64,000 nt of DNA from assembly GCA_017610205.1 (NCBI GenBank), contig JAFCCL010000008.1, positions 1-64,000 of the forward strand. The letters run 5' to 3'. Both the position numbers and the translations under genes were made by a program. This document shows positions 1-8,912 of this stretch, in pieces; position 1 is the first letter of the stretch, and each line of letters starts with the position of its first letter. The notes under the pieces are model-generated. The model did no database searches and had not been told where the DNA came from. It worked only from the letters and a program-made list of their open reading frames with translations. Source of the DNA: Candidatus Iainarchaeum sp. Lineage in GTDB: Archaea; Iainarchaeota; Iainarchaeia; Iainarchaeales; GCA-2688035.

Positions 1-60
1 ATGAGCCTCGAAAACGACTCACTAAGAACCCCTCTACAAGCCTTCATGGAGAAAGCTTAA
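1..60 (+). CDS. 3' end of a gene cut by the window edge
   Basis: An open frame enters from base 1 and stops with TAA at 58-60, giving 19 residues that end in FMEKA. The ATG at base 1 may be internal, since the frame is open to the edge. Nothing in this short tail identifies the product. The next gene has its own promoter about 75 bases later. Confidence 0.4.
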   Translation: MSLENDSLRTPLQAFMEKA

Positions 61-165
61 AATGACAAAGGACAACCCAGATTATAGAGGGAACATTAAT
101 TCAGGACAACACAGTTATTTTTCCCCCCGAAACCCTTAAATAGAAGAAAAACGATTATTTGGGTA

Positions 166-495
166 ATGACAGAAGGAAAAAGAAGTGTTACTGAAATAAT
201 TGCCGAAATGAGGCAAGAACTAAGGGAAGACACAGGCGAAGACGCAGAACTTTTTGCACCATATATTTCAAAGCCAAAAGCAGCCAAACCAGCAAAAAAA
301 GCAAAGAAAAAGGCAACAAAAGCAAAAAAAAGCAAGGCAAAAATTGCAAAAGCAAGGAAAAAGACTGTTAAGAAAAAGGCAACAAAAACAAAAAAAAGCA
401 AGGCAAAAATTGCAAAAGCAAAAGCAAGGAAAAAGACTGTTAAGAAAAAGGCAACAAAAGCAAAAAAGAAAGCTGTTAAGAAAAAAAAGCCCTAG
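166..495 (+). CDS. Small lysine/alanine-rich DNA-binding-like protein
   Basis: This 109-residue protein has an acidic head (residues 1-40, with EIIAEMRQELRED) followed by a very basic tail of imperfect repeats built on KKATKAKK, SKAKIAKA and RKKTVKKK. Such tails resemble histone H1 and bacterial Hc1-like proteins and normally bind nucleic acid non-specifically, so a chromatin or RNA-binding role is inferred from composition only. A TTAAATA box A at about 136-142 lies 27 bases before the ATG, which predicts a leaderless transcript and supports this start. Its end overlaps the end of the convergent HPF-like gene by 4 bases. The repeats make length variation between strains likely. Confidence 0.7.
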   Translation: MTEGKRSVTEIIAEMRQELREDTGEDAELFAPYISKPKAAKPAKKAKKKATKAKKSKAKIAKARKKTVKKKATKTKKSKAKIAKAKARKKTVKKKATKAKKKAVKKKKP

Positions 496-809
496 TGCCT
501 TTTAACTGATTCAACTGTTTTCCTTTCAAGAACATTTAGGGCTTTTTGCAGCACTGGTACAAGAATCCAGCCAGAGCCAGATGCAACAGATGTCACACCA
601 GGAATACTTAGCTTTAAATGAACCGAATGCTTTGTTTTGGAACCCTCTGATTCATGCTGTTTAAAATGGGCATGCAAAAGCATTTCGTTGTTTGTGACCT
701 TTTGCAGCTTGTCAAATGAAAGAATTAACGCCGATTCCACCTTGCTTTTGTCAAAAGAATCAAGCTCTGGCAAATTACTTGCCTCGATTTTTCTACCCTC
801 AAAATCCAT
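492..809 (-). CDS. Putative ribosome hibernation (HPF/RaiA-like) protein
   Basis: This 105-residue protein has a beta-strand LHAHFKQH followed by KHSVHLKLSIPG and a C-terminal helix ALNVLERKTVESV. That is the beta-hairpin plus helix arrangement of small HPF/RaiA-like factors, which sit in the ribosome decoding channel in stationary phase. The match is by pattern, not a strong signature, so another small ribosome-associated protein remains possible. Its ATG overlaps the stop codon of tpiA by one base (TAATG), so the two are almost certainly cotranscribed and translationally coupled. Confidence 0.5.
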   Translation of the reverse strand: MDFEGRKIEASNLPELDSFDKSKVESALILSFDKLQKVTNNEMLLHAHFKQHESEGSKTKHSVHLKLSIPGVTSVASGSGWILVPVLQKALNVLERKTVESVKRH

Positions 810-1492
810 TATTTGAATCCCTCCGCAAGTTCTTTTATTGCAGCAGCCTGATTGGATGCCCTGGTTATACCTGAAGCAACAAAGACTCCTTTGGTGCCAA
901 ACTCCAATGCCTTTTTAACATCAGAACCAGTCTTTATTCCAGCACCAGTAATAACCTCTATTTCCGGCATTATTTCCTTAACAGCCTTTACAGAATCTGT
1001 TATAAGCTCTGGGTTTGCAGTGCTTACACTTACGTTCCCGCCAATAAGCTCAGGCGGCTCTACAGCAATAAGGGCTGGCTTTTGGATAAAGGATGCAATT
1101 TGCTTTGCCCTTTCAATGTCTTCAGCACAAACCATTACAATCAAACCAAGTTCTTTTGCCCTTTCAATTGCCTTTTCAATGAAAGCGTTATCACGCTTGT
1201 TTTCAGCGTGGTTCAAAACAGTTCCAACAGCACCTGCTTCTTTTACAGCCTCTGGAAGAATGTGACCAGTGTTGCTTCCAAAAGAAACAGGATCTATGTG
1301 TTGTGCAAACACAGGCAATTTTACGGCTTTAGAAACAGCCAGTATATCAACAGCCTGAACAACAAGTGCAATCGAAGCATTTTCTTCAGCAGCTATTTTC
1401 TCAGCTGTTTTAGCCAAAACAACCGCGTTTTTTCCTGTTGATTCAGCATATGTTTTAAAATTTATAAACAAAACAGGCAAATCAAGATTCAT
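809..1492 (-). CDS. tpiA: Triosephosphate isomerase, archaeal type
   Basis: Cytosolic enzyme interconverting dihydroxyacetone phosphate and glyceraldehyde-3-phosphate. The 227-residue length fits archaeal TPIs, which are about 25 residues shorter than bacterial ones. The TIM-barrel active-site residues are visible: Lys13 in NFKTY, His95 in LNHAENK and Glu145 in AVEPPELIGG, with phosphate-binding glycines in ITGAGI and FVASGI. It starts about 36 bases from a TTTAAA box shared with the divergent RelA/SpoT gene and is followed by the HPF-like gene with a one-base overlap. It is the only obvious glycolytic gene in the window. Confidence 0.95.
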   Translation of the reverse strand: MNLDLPVLFINFKTYAESTGKNAVVLAKTAEKIAAEENASIALVVQAVDILAVSKAVKLPVFAQHIDPVSFGSNTGHILPEAVKEAGAVGTVLNHAENKRDNAFIEKAIERAKELGLIVMVCAEDIERAKQIASFIQKPALIAVEPPELIGGNVSVSTANPELITDSVKAVKEIMPEIEVITGAGIKTGSDVKKALEFGTKGVFVASGITRASNQAAAIKELAEGFK

Positions 1493-1523
1493 TAAACATT
1501 ACCAAGAAAATAAAGATGAGGAG

Positions 1524-1532
1524 TTATTTAAA
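1524..1532. promoter_or_regulatory. Shared divergent box A between tpiA and rsh
   Basis: The sequence TTATTTAAA is nearly palindromic and sits between the two divergent genes. It lies about 36 bases before the tpiA start and about 40 bases before the ATG at 1570. With transcription starting some 26 bases downstream, the rsh leader would be about 15 nt and carry the GAGGGG site, which favours 1570 over the upstream in-frame ATG at 1516. Confidence 0.5.
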
Positions 1533-1569
1533 CTTTTTCGCAGCAACATTATTAAATGGAGAGGGGATT

Positions 1570-3450
1570 ATGAGGAAGAATTATGGGAAAAAGACAACTA
1601 TTCTAAAAATAGTTGAAAGCAAAAAAGGCCTCGAAAAAAAAGGAGAAACACTTGTCAGAAAAGCCTACTTGCTCGCAGAAAAAGGAGTTAAAGGAAAGGG
1701 CGCTGAAGGAAAAAGACAGTTTGAGCACTCTGAAAGAGTTGCTGAAAAACTGTTCGAACTGGGTTTTGACAACACAACTGTTGCTTCAGGCCTTGTGTGC
1801 AATTTGTATTCAATAGCAGAACTTTCCAGTGAAGAGATTTTGAAGGCTCTTGGAAAAGAAGTTGAAGCAATTGCAATAGATTATGGAAAAATCAGACAGA
1901 TTGAGAAAAAAAACTTTGGAAAAACTGACAACAAAATTCTTTCAACAATTATTCTTTCAACTGCAAAAGACCTCAGGTCAATTTTCGTAAAGTTTGTAGC
2001 AAGGCTTGATGCCATGCAAAACAAAAAATATGGAAAAAAAGAACTTGAAGGAAAAGCCAACGGGACTCTTCATATTTATTCCCCAATATGCCAAAAAATT
2101 GGGCTTTATGAGTTGCAATCAATGCTTGAAGACAGCAGCCTGAAAATACTTGCACCAAAGGACTATGACAAAATTAGCTCGTTTTTGGGAAAAACAAGAG
2201 CTGAAAGAAATAAAGAAGTTGAACTGGCAATTGCAGAGTTTTTATCATACATTAGAGAAAAGCCAACTGTTTCAATAGAAGGCAGGGCAAAAAGCATTTA
2301 CTCAATATGCCGAAAAATGAAGGAGCAGGAAAAAACTTTTGAAAAAATATACGACCGCAGGGGAATCAGAATTATTTGTAATTGCGTAAGAGAATGCTAC
2401 GAACTTTTAGGAATAGTTCATTCGGAATACAAAACAATTCCAAACCAATTTACAGACTATATTGCAAACCCAAAAAAAAACAGGTACAGAAGCATTCACA
2501 CAGCAGTCGAATGGAATGGAGAGCCACTAGAGGTTCAAATAAGAACCTGGGAAATGCATTATGAATGTGAAACAGGCTTGGCTTCCCACTGGAATTATAA
2601 AAAATATGCAAAGGACAAATTTTTTGACAAAAGACTTAGTTTGATAAAACAACTTGTTGACTGGCATAGGACTGCAAGAACTGCCGGACACCTTACACAT
2701 AGCCTAAAAATGGGTTTTGGACAAAACAGAATTTTTGTATTTACACCAAAACACGAAGTTATTGTGTTACCTGAAGGGGCTTCGCCAATAGACTTTGCTT
2801 TTGCAATTCACTCAGACCTTGGAATAAAATGCGTTAGGGCAAAAGTTAATGGAAAAGTAGTACACTTGGCACACAAACTTGAAAACGGAGACATTGTTGA
2901 AATAACTACCGGAAAACGGTCAATGATTAAAAGACTCTGGCTTAGCATTGTAAAAACACACAAAGCACAGGCAGTGATAAGAAACAAACTTGGAATAAAG
3001 CCACGTAAAAAAAGGGTTATTGGAATTGGTAGCGAAAAGCTTACAAGCGATGCAAACACAAAGATTGCAAAATGCTGCAATCCTGTTCCTGGTGACGAAA
3101 TTATAGGGGTGAGAACAACGAAGAGAAAAATTTCAGTTCACAGAAAAGGATGCGGAAATGCTGCAAGAATAGCAAAAGAAAAAAGAATCAAAATAGGGTG
3201 GGGTCTTGCAAAAAAAGACTACATTGTTGAAATAAAAGTAAGAAGCAGAGACAGCCCTGGTACGCTTCCAACAATTCTTAAAATTCTTGAAAAAGGAAAT
3301 GTCACCATTGCTTCAACAGACGCAAAAGCAAGCAAGAATGATATCCTGCAGTGTAAATTCAGCATCAAAATAAAAAATATTGAACAGCTTAATAGTATAA
3401 TAAAAAAAATTGAAGACATTCCAACAGTGTTTGAAGTCGGACGTGAATAA
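1570..3450 (+). CDS. Long RelA/SpoT homolog (ppGpp synthetase, degenerate hydrolase)
   Basis: A 626-residue RSH protein with the full bacterial layout: N-terminal HD-like region (about 1-180), synthetase (about 238-345), TGS (about 387-450), Cys-containing linker with AKCCNPVPGDEI (about 500-532) and ACT (about 552-622). The synthetase keeps Asp262 in YDRRGIRI and Glu321 in LEVQIRT, the positions that catalyse pyrophosphate transfer in characterised Rel proteins. The usual NGYQSIHT reads NRYRSIHT. The hydrolase is damaged: the HD pair becomes VCNLYS and the later RLHNMR-like motif becomes RLDAMQ, so hydrolysis is probably lost. Start 1570 is chosen for the GAGGGG ribosome-binding site at 1561-1566; an in-frame ATG at 1516 overlaps the promoter. 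Full-length RSH proteins are rare in archaea, so transfer from bacteria is likely. Confidence 0.9.
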   Translation: MRKNYGKKTTILKIVESKKGLEKKGETLVRKAYLLAEKGVKGKGAEGKRQFEHSERVAEKLFELGFDNTTVASGLVCNLYSIAELSSEEILKALGKEVEAIAIDYGKIRQIEKKNFGKTDNKILSTIILSTAKDLRSIFVKFVARLDAMQNKKYGKKELEGKANGTLHIYSPICQKIGLYELQSMLEDSSLKILAPKDYDKISSFLGKTRAERNKEVELAIAEFLSYIREKPTVSIEGRAKSIYSICRKMKEQEKTFEKIYDRRGIRIICNCVRECYELLGIVHSEYKTIPNQFTDYIANPKKNRYRSIHTAVEWNGEPLEVQIRTWEMHYECETGLASHWNYKKYAKDKFFDKRLSLIKQLVDWHRTARTAGHLTHSLKMGFGQNRIFVFTPKHEVIVLPEGASPIDFAFAIHSDLGIKCVRAKVNGKVVHLAHKLENGDIVEITTGKRSMIKRLWLSIVKTHKAQAVIRNKLGIKPRKKRVIGIGSEKLTSDANTKIAKCCNPVPGDEIIGVRTTKRKISVHRKGCGNAARIAKEKRIKIGWGLAKKDYIVEIKVRSRDSPGTLPTILKILEKGNVTIASTDAKASKNDILQCKFSIKIKNIEQLNSIIKKIEDIPTVFEVGRE

Positions 3451-3553
3451 AACAAACACCTCAAATTTAGAACAAGTGAACTGAAAAAGCAAAAAGTATA
3501 TTAAGCTCTGAGTCATTTATAATTTAGCTGAATTGATAAGGAGTGAATTTAAA

Positions 3554-4294
3554 ATGGAAAGAATAAAAACAGGAATAACAGGACTTGACAAACTTATTGA
3601 AGGCGGTTTTCCTGCTGGAAGAAGCATTCTAATAAGCGGAGCATGCGGAACAGGAAAAACTATTATGTGCATGCAGTATATTTACAAAGGAGCACTTGAA
3701 TTCAACGAACCAGGAGTTTATGTTACACTTGATGAAAGGCCAAATCTTATAAGAGAAGATGTACTGCGTTTTGGCTGGGACCTTAAGCCACTTGAAGAAA
3801 AAAACATGCTTAACATTGTTGACGGAAGTATTGCAAAATTGGGCATGCCATCAGAAGAAGAATACAGCCTGCCAGTAACAGGATATGATGTTGACAAACT
3901 GTTGCTTGAAATAATGCGTGTGATTAAAAGAATTGAAGCAAAACGGGTTGTAATTGACAGCATTCCAGCACTTGGATTCAATTTTGAAAACCCAACAGAG
4001 GTAAGAAAAGCAATTCTAAAACTTAGTTACATGCTTATGAGAAGCGGAGTAACATCCATACTTGTTTCAGAAATGCAGGAAGGAATGAACAAATTCGGCA
4101 AATATGGAGTTGAAGAATATGTTGTTGATGGAGTAATAGTATTGCACTACATGGGAATCGGAACACAAAGCAACAGAACAATGCACATTAGAAAAATGAG
4201 AGCAACAAAACATTCAGAAGACCTGCACCCGCTTGAAATATCAGAAAAAGGCATTTCAGTTCACAAAATAGAAGAAGAATACGGCGAAGTTTAA
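3554..4294 (+). CDS. KaiC-like RecA-superfamily ATPase
   Basis: A 246-residue single-domain KaiC/RadA-related ATPase. The start IKTGITGLDKLIEGGFPAGR and Walker A GACGTGKT are diagnostic, and Walker B lies in KRVVIDSIPAL. Archaea carry many such single-domain KaiC proteins, linked to signalling, archaellum control or unknown tasks. An AAGGAG site at 3537-3542 supports the ATG at 3554 over a TTG at 3533. The end overlaps the convergent lysyl-tRNA synthetase gene by 4 bases. Confidence 0.85.
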   Translation: MERIKTGITGLDKLIEGGFPAGRSILISGACGTGKTIMCMQYIYKGALEFNEPGVYVTLDERPNLIREDVLRFGWDLKPLEEKNMLNIVDGSIAKLGMPSEEEYSLPVTGYDVDKLLLEIMRVIKRIEAKRVVIDSIPALGFNFENPTEVRKAILKLSYMLMRSGVTSILVSEMQEGMNKFGKYGVEEYVVDGVIVLHYMGIGTQSNRTMHIRKMRATKHSEDLHPLEISEKGISVHKIEEEYGEV

Positions 4295-5889
4295 TTGGCT
4301 GCGTCTTTAAGGCGCTTTAAGCAACGTTCTTTTCCCAAAGCAAGAATTAACAAACCCGCCCTTGGTCCTGATTCTTTTCCAGTTAAGGAAAGATAGATTG
4401 TCTTAAATAACTGCTTTGGTTTTACATCGTTTGCCTTTGCTTCCTCAAAAATTGCCTGCTGCATTTTATCAGCGGAATCAATTCCTGAAAGCTTTTTTGC
4501 AACAGCTGGCAAAAGCTTTCTTGCAGAGGAATCCATTGCACTTGTTTCCTTTTCAGAAAGTATTTCAAGAAAAGAAAGCTTGAACTCTGGCGGAGCGTAT
4601 TTTTCAAGCCAAACACGCGCTCTTTCAAGCTGTTTAAGTAATAGTTTTTTTTCTTCTCTTGAAAGATTTTCCGAAGCAATATGCCTTGTTTGTTTAAGTA
4701 ATTTAACAGTTTCCGCAAACTGTTTTTTGGGATTCAAAAATTGGACAATTTGTACTGCAAAAGAGTAAGGAATGTGTACAGGTTTGGTTTTGGAAGGTTT
4801 TGCGATAACTGACAGGGCGTATGCTTCTTTTAGTTTTTTTTCAACCCGTTCATTTTCTGCTTTTTCTTCACCGTAATAAATTCTTTCTGCTCGTTCAAAG
4901 CGATCATTGAGAAGAATAAAACTGTTGTCAGCTAAACTAAAGTCAATTGCGCTGTTTGGTTTGTAGGAAAAAAATAAAAATCTGAAAAGTTCGGGTGAAG
5001 CTACTTCAAGCCATTCTTTTAAGCCAAAAACATTTCCGACAGAACCTGACATTTTTGCTCCCTTTAATTGAACAAACTCTGTGGGCACTTGATAAGGAGC
5101 CTCTTTTTTGAAAACCTCCGCCATTAAAGCTCCGCCTACATCAACGCTGCCGCCCTTGCTAAAGTGATCTTTTCCACCAGATTCAAAGGCAACATTATTT
5201 ACAATCCAATTTGCAGCCCAGTGAACACGCCAATGCAATTTTGCGTTTCCGTTTAAAGGAGAAATTTCCCCATTGAATCCACATTTGCATTTGTACTTTA
5301 CTTTTTTTCTATCCCATGCAATAGCAGTTGTAAAAAGACTTTTTCCGCATTGTTCACAGGTAACAACAATTGGCAAAAAACTTTCTGGTTTGTCCGCGCC
5401 TGCGACCTTGTTCCAAACAATAGTAATTTCTTTGCTGTGATTTAAAGAAAATTCAATCAAGTCGTTGAATTTTCCTTTTTTGTATAAATCATAAGAAGAG
5501 ATAATATTCAGTTCTAAACCAAATTGGTCAATAACACCAGATACTTGGGAGAGAAAATAATCCGCCCAGTTTTTAAAGCCCTTAAAAGGCGGGGGGGCAA
5601 ACTTGCAGGGAAAACCAATAAATTTGTCTTCGTCATCTTTTTTTATAGGAATTCCTGCAGGAATTTTGTCAATTGGGTCAAAGTCATCAATAATCAGATT
5701 TTGTTTTGCTTTAACTCCTTTTTCTTTCAAAATTCTGAAAACAGAGTAGGGAGTAAAAATTTCTGGCCTTGCATTGCCTATGTGAAAATAACCGCTTGGA
5801 GTCCACATTCCCTCACAAACATACTCTTTTCTTTTTTGCTTTAAGATCTTGTCAGCAATTCTTTCAGCCCAGAAAACATGTTCGTCCAT
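4291..5889 (-). CDS. lysK: Lysyl-tRNA synthetase, class I
   Basis: Charges tRNA-Lys with lysine. The class I type, found in most archaea and some bacteria, is identified by the HIGN signature at residues 36-39, KMSGS near residue 280 and a CEQCGKS...CKCG zinc-binding insert. The 532-residue length is normal for the family. Both tRNA-Lys isoacceptors (UUU and CUU) lie about 5 kb away. The gene is convergent with the KaiC-like gene and is followed 36 bases upstream by the surface protein gene on the same strand. Confidence 0.95.
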   Translation of the reverse strand: MDEHVFWAERIADKILKQKRKEYVCEGMWTPSGYFHIGNARPEIFTPYSVFRILKEKGVKAKQNLIIDDFDPIDKIPAGIPIKKDDEDKFIGFPCKFAPPPFKGFKNWADYFLSQVSGVIDQFGLELNIISSYDLYKKGKFNDLIEFSLNHSKEITIVWNKVAGADKPESFLPIVVTCEQCGKSLFTTAIAWDRKKVKYKCKCGFNGEISPLNGNAKLHWRVHWAANWIVNNVAFESGGKDHFSKGGSVDVGGALMAEVFKKEAPYQVPTEFVQLKGAKMSGSVGNVFGLKEWLEVASPELFRFLFFSYKPNSAIDFSLADNSFILLNDRFERAERIYYGEEKAENERVEKKLKEAYALSVIAKPSKTKPVHIPYSFAVQIVQFLNPKKQFAETVKLLKQTRHIASENLSREEKKLLLKQLERARVWLEKYAPPEFKLSFLEILSEKETSAMDSSARKLLPAVAKKLSGIDSADKMQQAIFEEAKANDVKPKQLFKTIYLSLTGKESGPRAGLLILALGKERCLKRLKDAAN

Positions 5890-5925
5890 AAGAAGACTTT
5901 TCCAAAAAAGGTTTTAAAAAAGGGA

Positions 5926-8223
5926 TTATTTCTTGCCAAAGACACTTAAAGGAGATTCCTCTTTTTTGCGAAGGGACGGAAAGTTTATTTTTGACTTGCT
6001 TTTTTTCTTTGACTTGAATTCAGGCTTTTCATTTTTTTGGTTTTTCCTACCTAGTCCTGAATCTGGCTTTTCACGTCCTTGCTTTGTTTTTCCTCCAAAT
6101 CCGGATTCTTTTCGCTTTGACTTTCTTTTTTTCAGTAATACAAGAACTACAAGGACAACAATGATGACGCCTATTGCAATTCCTGAAAAAAGAAGCACGT
6201 CTGAAGAAACAGGAAATCCTAATGACACAACCGTTCCAACAGGCAAAAAAACAGGTGGCGCAACAAACTTGTTTATTACGTTTTCTTCAATCAAGGCATC
6301 AGCCTGAGATTGTGAAAGATTGTCTTTCAGGGCATAGGAAAACTGCTTTTTTCTATACTCTTCCTTTGTAAGCTCAAAAGAAAGTTTTGGGTCATCATAC
6401 AAAACCTCGAAAGAAATATTTGAATCAAGCTCTGCTGCATATTCGGCAAATTCTTTTGGAACAACTTCCACAACCTGCATTACTATATCTTCCGAATTAT
6501 TATCAGACAAAATGTTGATGTCAAGAGAATACGAAATTGTGATTAATGCCCGAAAGTATTCAGTGTTGTCATCAATAACTCTTAAAATTTGCAGCTGCCT
6601 TTTTGGATCTGTTTTTTCAATAAACTGCAGCGCCTGTTGTTCAATGGCACCAGAAATGCCGGCTGCGTTCAAAAGGATTCCAGCCTGTTCTTTGTTGAAA
6701 ATAAAATCAGCAGTATTGTAAACAGAAGTAGTAACTGTTCTCTGTGAATCCTTAAGCAAAAGAATTGCTTCTGAAAGAAGAACTTTGGCGTTTGTTTGGC
6801 TTTCAAGGCCAGGTAATTCAGAAAGAAGAATGGCTTCGTCGAATTTTGCATTTGCCTCTTCAATAAGACTGTTTGCCGTTTCTGAAAAAATTGCTTTTGC
6901 TTCAAGGCCTGCTTTTGTTTCAAACGCGGCGTTCATTGCAATTATTGCCTGTTCAATTGCAGCATTTGTATCAACCACACTTTCAAATGCATTAAGAACG
7001 GTGATTGACTGTGTTGCCTCAACCTGATTTCCTGCAAGGTCTATTGCAACTGCTTTGATTTTGTTAGACCCATTTTCGGCAGAAAAAGAATCCCAATTAA
7101 AGGCATAAATATTATTTTCACCAGAATCAACTGTTCCAAGTTCAGTCCAGGAACTTCCTTCCTGAATAAAAAAAGTAACTGGCTCAAGCCCGCTTTTGAA
7201 ACTGCCTTGGTCTTCAGCCTCAACCTGGAAAGGCACTGTTTCACTTACCCTGTCATTATATTTTGGGAAAACGAAATGAATTGACGGGTTGGTTATGTCA
7301 TAAATAAATCTCTTTTCAAATCCGCAGTTGTCTCCAAAAAACTCTTCAGCTGCAAGGGTAAAGTCAATGTAGCCTTCTTCAATGCTTGAAAGGTCAATTG
7401 AATCGTTCCACTCTGTAAAAGCAGATGCACTTTCAAAAAATGTTTTTGTTGAACCGTCCGGCAAAATTGCTTTAAGACCACCGCGATAGATTGAATCAGA
7501 ACTTGTTATGCTTAACGCAAGGCTGTTGCCTGCATCTGACAATTCTGTTGAAAAAGAAATATCCAAATCACATTTTGCCGCTGTTTGAGCAAAGGCTTCA
7601 TTGCTGACAATCCCTGAGTTGCCAGCATTGTCAATTGCCCTTATCTTATAATGATATGTTGTACTTTGATCCATTTCATTAAAATCATTTATTGAAGTGG
7701 TGCCTAAAGGAAGGATAAGGTAAATAGGCGTTGTTCTAATGTCAAAACCACCCATAAGTTTTCTGTAAAGTTCATACTCTTTTACACCACTGGAATCGTC
7801 TTCCGCAGGCTCCCAACTTAAATCAATACTGCCATCAGAAACTGATTCGGCAGAAAGAATTGGTTTTGAGGGATTGTCAACATCAAGTTTTATAGGATAG
7901 GATGTTGAATCACTTTCTTCTGCAGGATTAACTGATTTTATGACAAAATAATATTCTCCGCTGTTCATTTTTCGTGGAGGATAGACACTTGTGCTGCTGG
8001 TGCAATAGTTGTCTTCTACAGGAATCTCTTTGTCAGGAACAGAGACCAGAATCCAACAGTATTTATTGGCACCATTGATAGCACTCCATCTGAATTCCAT
8101 TGGCATTGCCGCCCACACACCCTCAGAATGAGTAACGCTTGTAACAACAGGAGCATCCAATGCAACAGTTACAGGAATTAAAAGAAGAAATGCAAGAAAA
8201 ATTGGTAAAAAAATCTTTGGCAT
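5926..8223 (-). CDS. Large secreted membrane-anchored protein with fibronectin/Ig-like domains
   Basis: A 765-residue surface protein. It has an N-terminal signal peptide (FLPIFLAFLLLIPVTVALD), then a fibronectin type III-like region around 100-215 (SDGSIDLSWEPAEDD, YHYKIRAIDNAGN), Ig-like beta domains to about 410, a helical region with coiled-coil character (about 415-520), and a mixed region to about 680. A transmembrane helix near 690-712 (GIAIGVIIVVLVVLVLL) precedes a basic cytoplasmic tail rich in KKRKSKRK. The ectodomain therefore faces outside and is anchored at the C-terminus. Adhesion or cell-envelope function is inferred. No enzyme motif is visible. Confidence 0.7.
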   Translation of the reverse strand: MPKIFLPIFLAFLLLIPVTVALDAPVVTSVTHSEGVWAAMPMEFRWSAINGANKYCWILVSVPDKEIPVEDNYCTSSTSVYPPRKMNSGEYYFVIKSVNPAEESDSTSYPIKLDVDNPSKPILSAESVSDGSIDLSWEPAEDDSSGVKEYELYRKLMGGFDIRTTPIYLILPLGTTSINDFNEMDQSTTYHYKIRAIDNAGNSGIVSNEAFAQTAAKCDLDISFSTELSDAGNSLALSITSSDSIYRGGLKAILPDGSTKTFFESASAFTEWNDSIDLSSIEEGYIDFTLAAEEFFGDNCGFEKRFIYDITNPSIHFVFPKYNDRVSETVPFQVEAEDQGSFKSGLEPVTFFIQEGSSWTELGTVDSGENNIYAFNWDSFSAENGSNKIKAVAIDLAGNQVEATQSITVLNAFESVVDTNAAIEQAIIAMNAAFETKAGLEAKAIFSETANSLIEEANAKFDEAILLSELPGLESQTNAKVLLSEAILLLKDSQRTVTTSVYNTADFIFNKEQAGILLNAAGISGAIEQQALQFIEKTDPKRQLQILRVIDDNTEYFRALITISYSLDINILSDNNSEDIVMQVVEVVPKEFAEYAAELDSNISFEVLYDDPKLSFELTKEEYRKKQFSYALKDNLSQSQADALIEENVINKFVAPPVFLPVGTVVSLGFPVSSDVLLFSGIAIGVIIVVLVVLVLLKKRKSKRKESGFGGKTKQGREKPDSGLGRKNQKNEKPEFKSKKKSKSKINFPSLRKKEESPLSVFGKK

Positions 8224-8313
8224 GAATAAAAATTAGCTTGGAAAATAATTTAAATGAATGGATATGAAAAACGGATAAAAGGATATGAAAAAAGAAGGAA
8301 ATGAAAAAAGAAT

Positions 8314-8754
8314 TCAAATCTTTAATTTGGTGTCTTTTATTTCCTGAAAAAGAACCGTCATGTTTATTGTAAGGTTTTCAGGCAGATTTTCCAAAGAAAA
8401 CCATTGCCATTGAGCCATTTTGTCTGGCTCTGTTACAATTGGCTTCCCGCCGAGAAGTTTTGCTTCAACTATGGGATTGAACCAGTGTTGTTTTTCGTTT
8501 GGAATAATGTGGTCAATTACCTTCACAACCCTCAGGGGTTTAACATCAATTCCTGCTTCCTCTTTTGCTTCCCTTTTTGCACAGTCAAACAACTTTTCTC
8601 CAAATTCAAGGGTTCCTCCAGGAAAACACCATTTGCCTGGCTCATTATTTGAATGTTTTTGACGCTGGCCCAGCAAGAATTCGCCTTTTTCATTTCGGAC
8701 CATTACACCTACGCCAACTCCGACAAAGTCCTTACCGGGTTTCAGTTCTGTCAA
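8314..8754 (-). CDS. Nudix hydrolase
   Basis: A 146-residue Nudix protein. The Nudix box is complete: GGTLEFGEKLFDCAKREAKE followed by EAGI, which coordinates the divalent metal that cleaves nucleoside diphosphate derivatives. The upstream GVGVGVMVRNEKGEFLLGQR is typical of MutT/NudG-like members that clean up nucleotides. The exact substrate cannot be read from the sequence. Translation probably starts at TTG 8754 after a GGTGG site. The gene begins 23 bases after the 3' end of tRNA-Phe on the same strand and may share its transcript. Confidence 0.85.
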   Translation of the reverse strand: MTELKPGKDFVGVGVGVMVRNEKGEFLLGQRQKHSNNEPGKWCFPGGTLEFGEKLFDCAKREAKEEAGIDVKPLRVVKVIDHIIPNEKQHWFNPIVEAKLLGGKPIVTEPDKMAQWQWFSLENLPENLTINMTVLFQEIKDTKLKI

Positions 8755-8777
8755 TCAAACCACCAAAAGAAAAAAAT

Positions 8778-8884
8778 GAGGCCGGCGGGATTTGAACCCG
8801 CGACACTTCGGTCTTCAGCCGAATGCTCTCCTAAGCCACGCACGTAGTTTAATCCACAATGCGTTCAGACTGAGCTACGGCCTC
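8778..8884 (-). tRNA. tRNA-Phe (GAA) with D-loop intron
   Basis: The exons form a perfect 73-nt tRNA: 7-bp acceptor GAGGCCG/CGGCCTC, D-stem GCTC/GAGC, anticodon stem TTCGG/CCGAA with loop CTGAAGA, and T-arm GCGGG-TTCAAAT-CCCGC. The GAA anticodon gives phenylalanine. No CCA is encoded. A 34-nt intron interrupts the D-loop. Removing it restores the D-loop AGTCTGGGA, matching archaeal tRNA-Phe, whereas a linear scan would see a broken D-arm. Confidence 0.9.
8832..8865 (-). other. 34-nt intron in the D-loop of tRNA-Phe
   Basis: On the minus strand the intron runs from AACGCA to GGCTTA and falls between D-loop residues G and GGA. It can fold into a hairpin through ACGCA/TGCGT and GTGG/CTAC. The flanks pair as CTGA/TTAG with a 3-nt GGC bulge, resembling a relaxed bulge-helix-bulge motif cut by archaeal tRNA splicing endonuclease. 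The exact splice points could shift by a base. Confidence 0.75.
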
Positions 8885-8912
8885 ATATATTAGAAATAGC
8901 TTTGAGAATGTT

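Noticed and set aside
852-1265. 137-residue plus-strand frame antisense to tpiA
   Set aside because: It mirrors the coding sequence of a clear triosephosphate isomerase and has no motif or promoter of its own.
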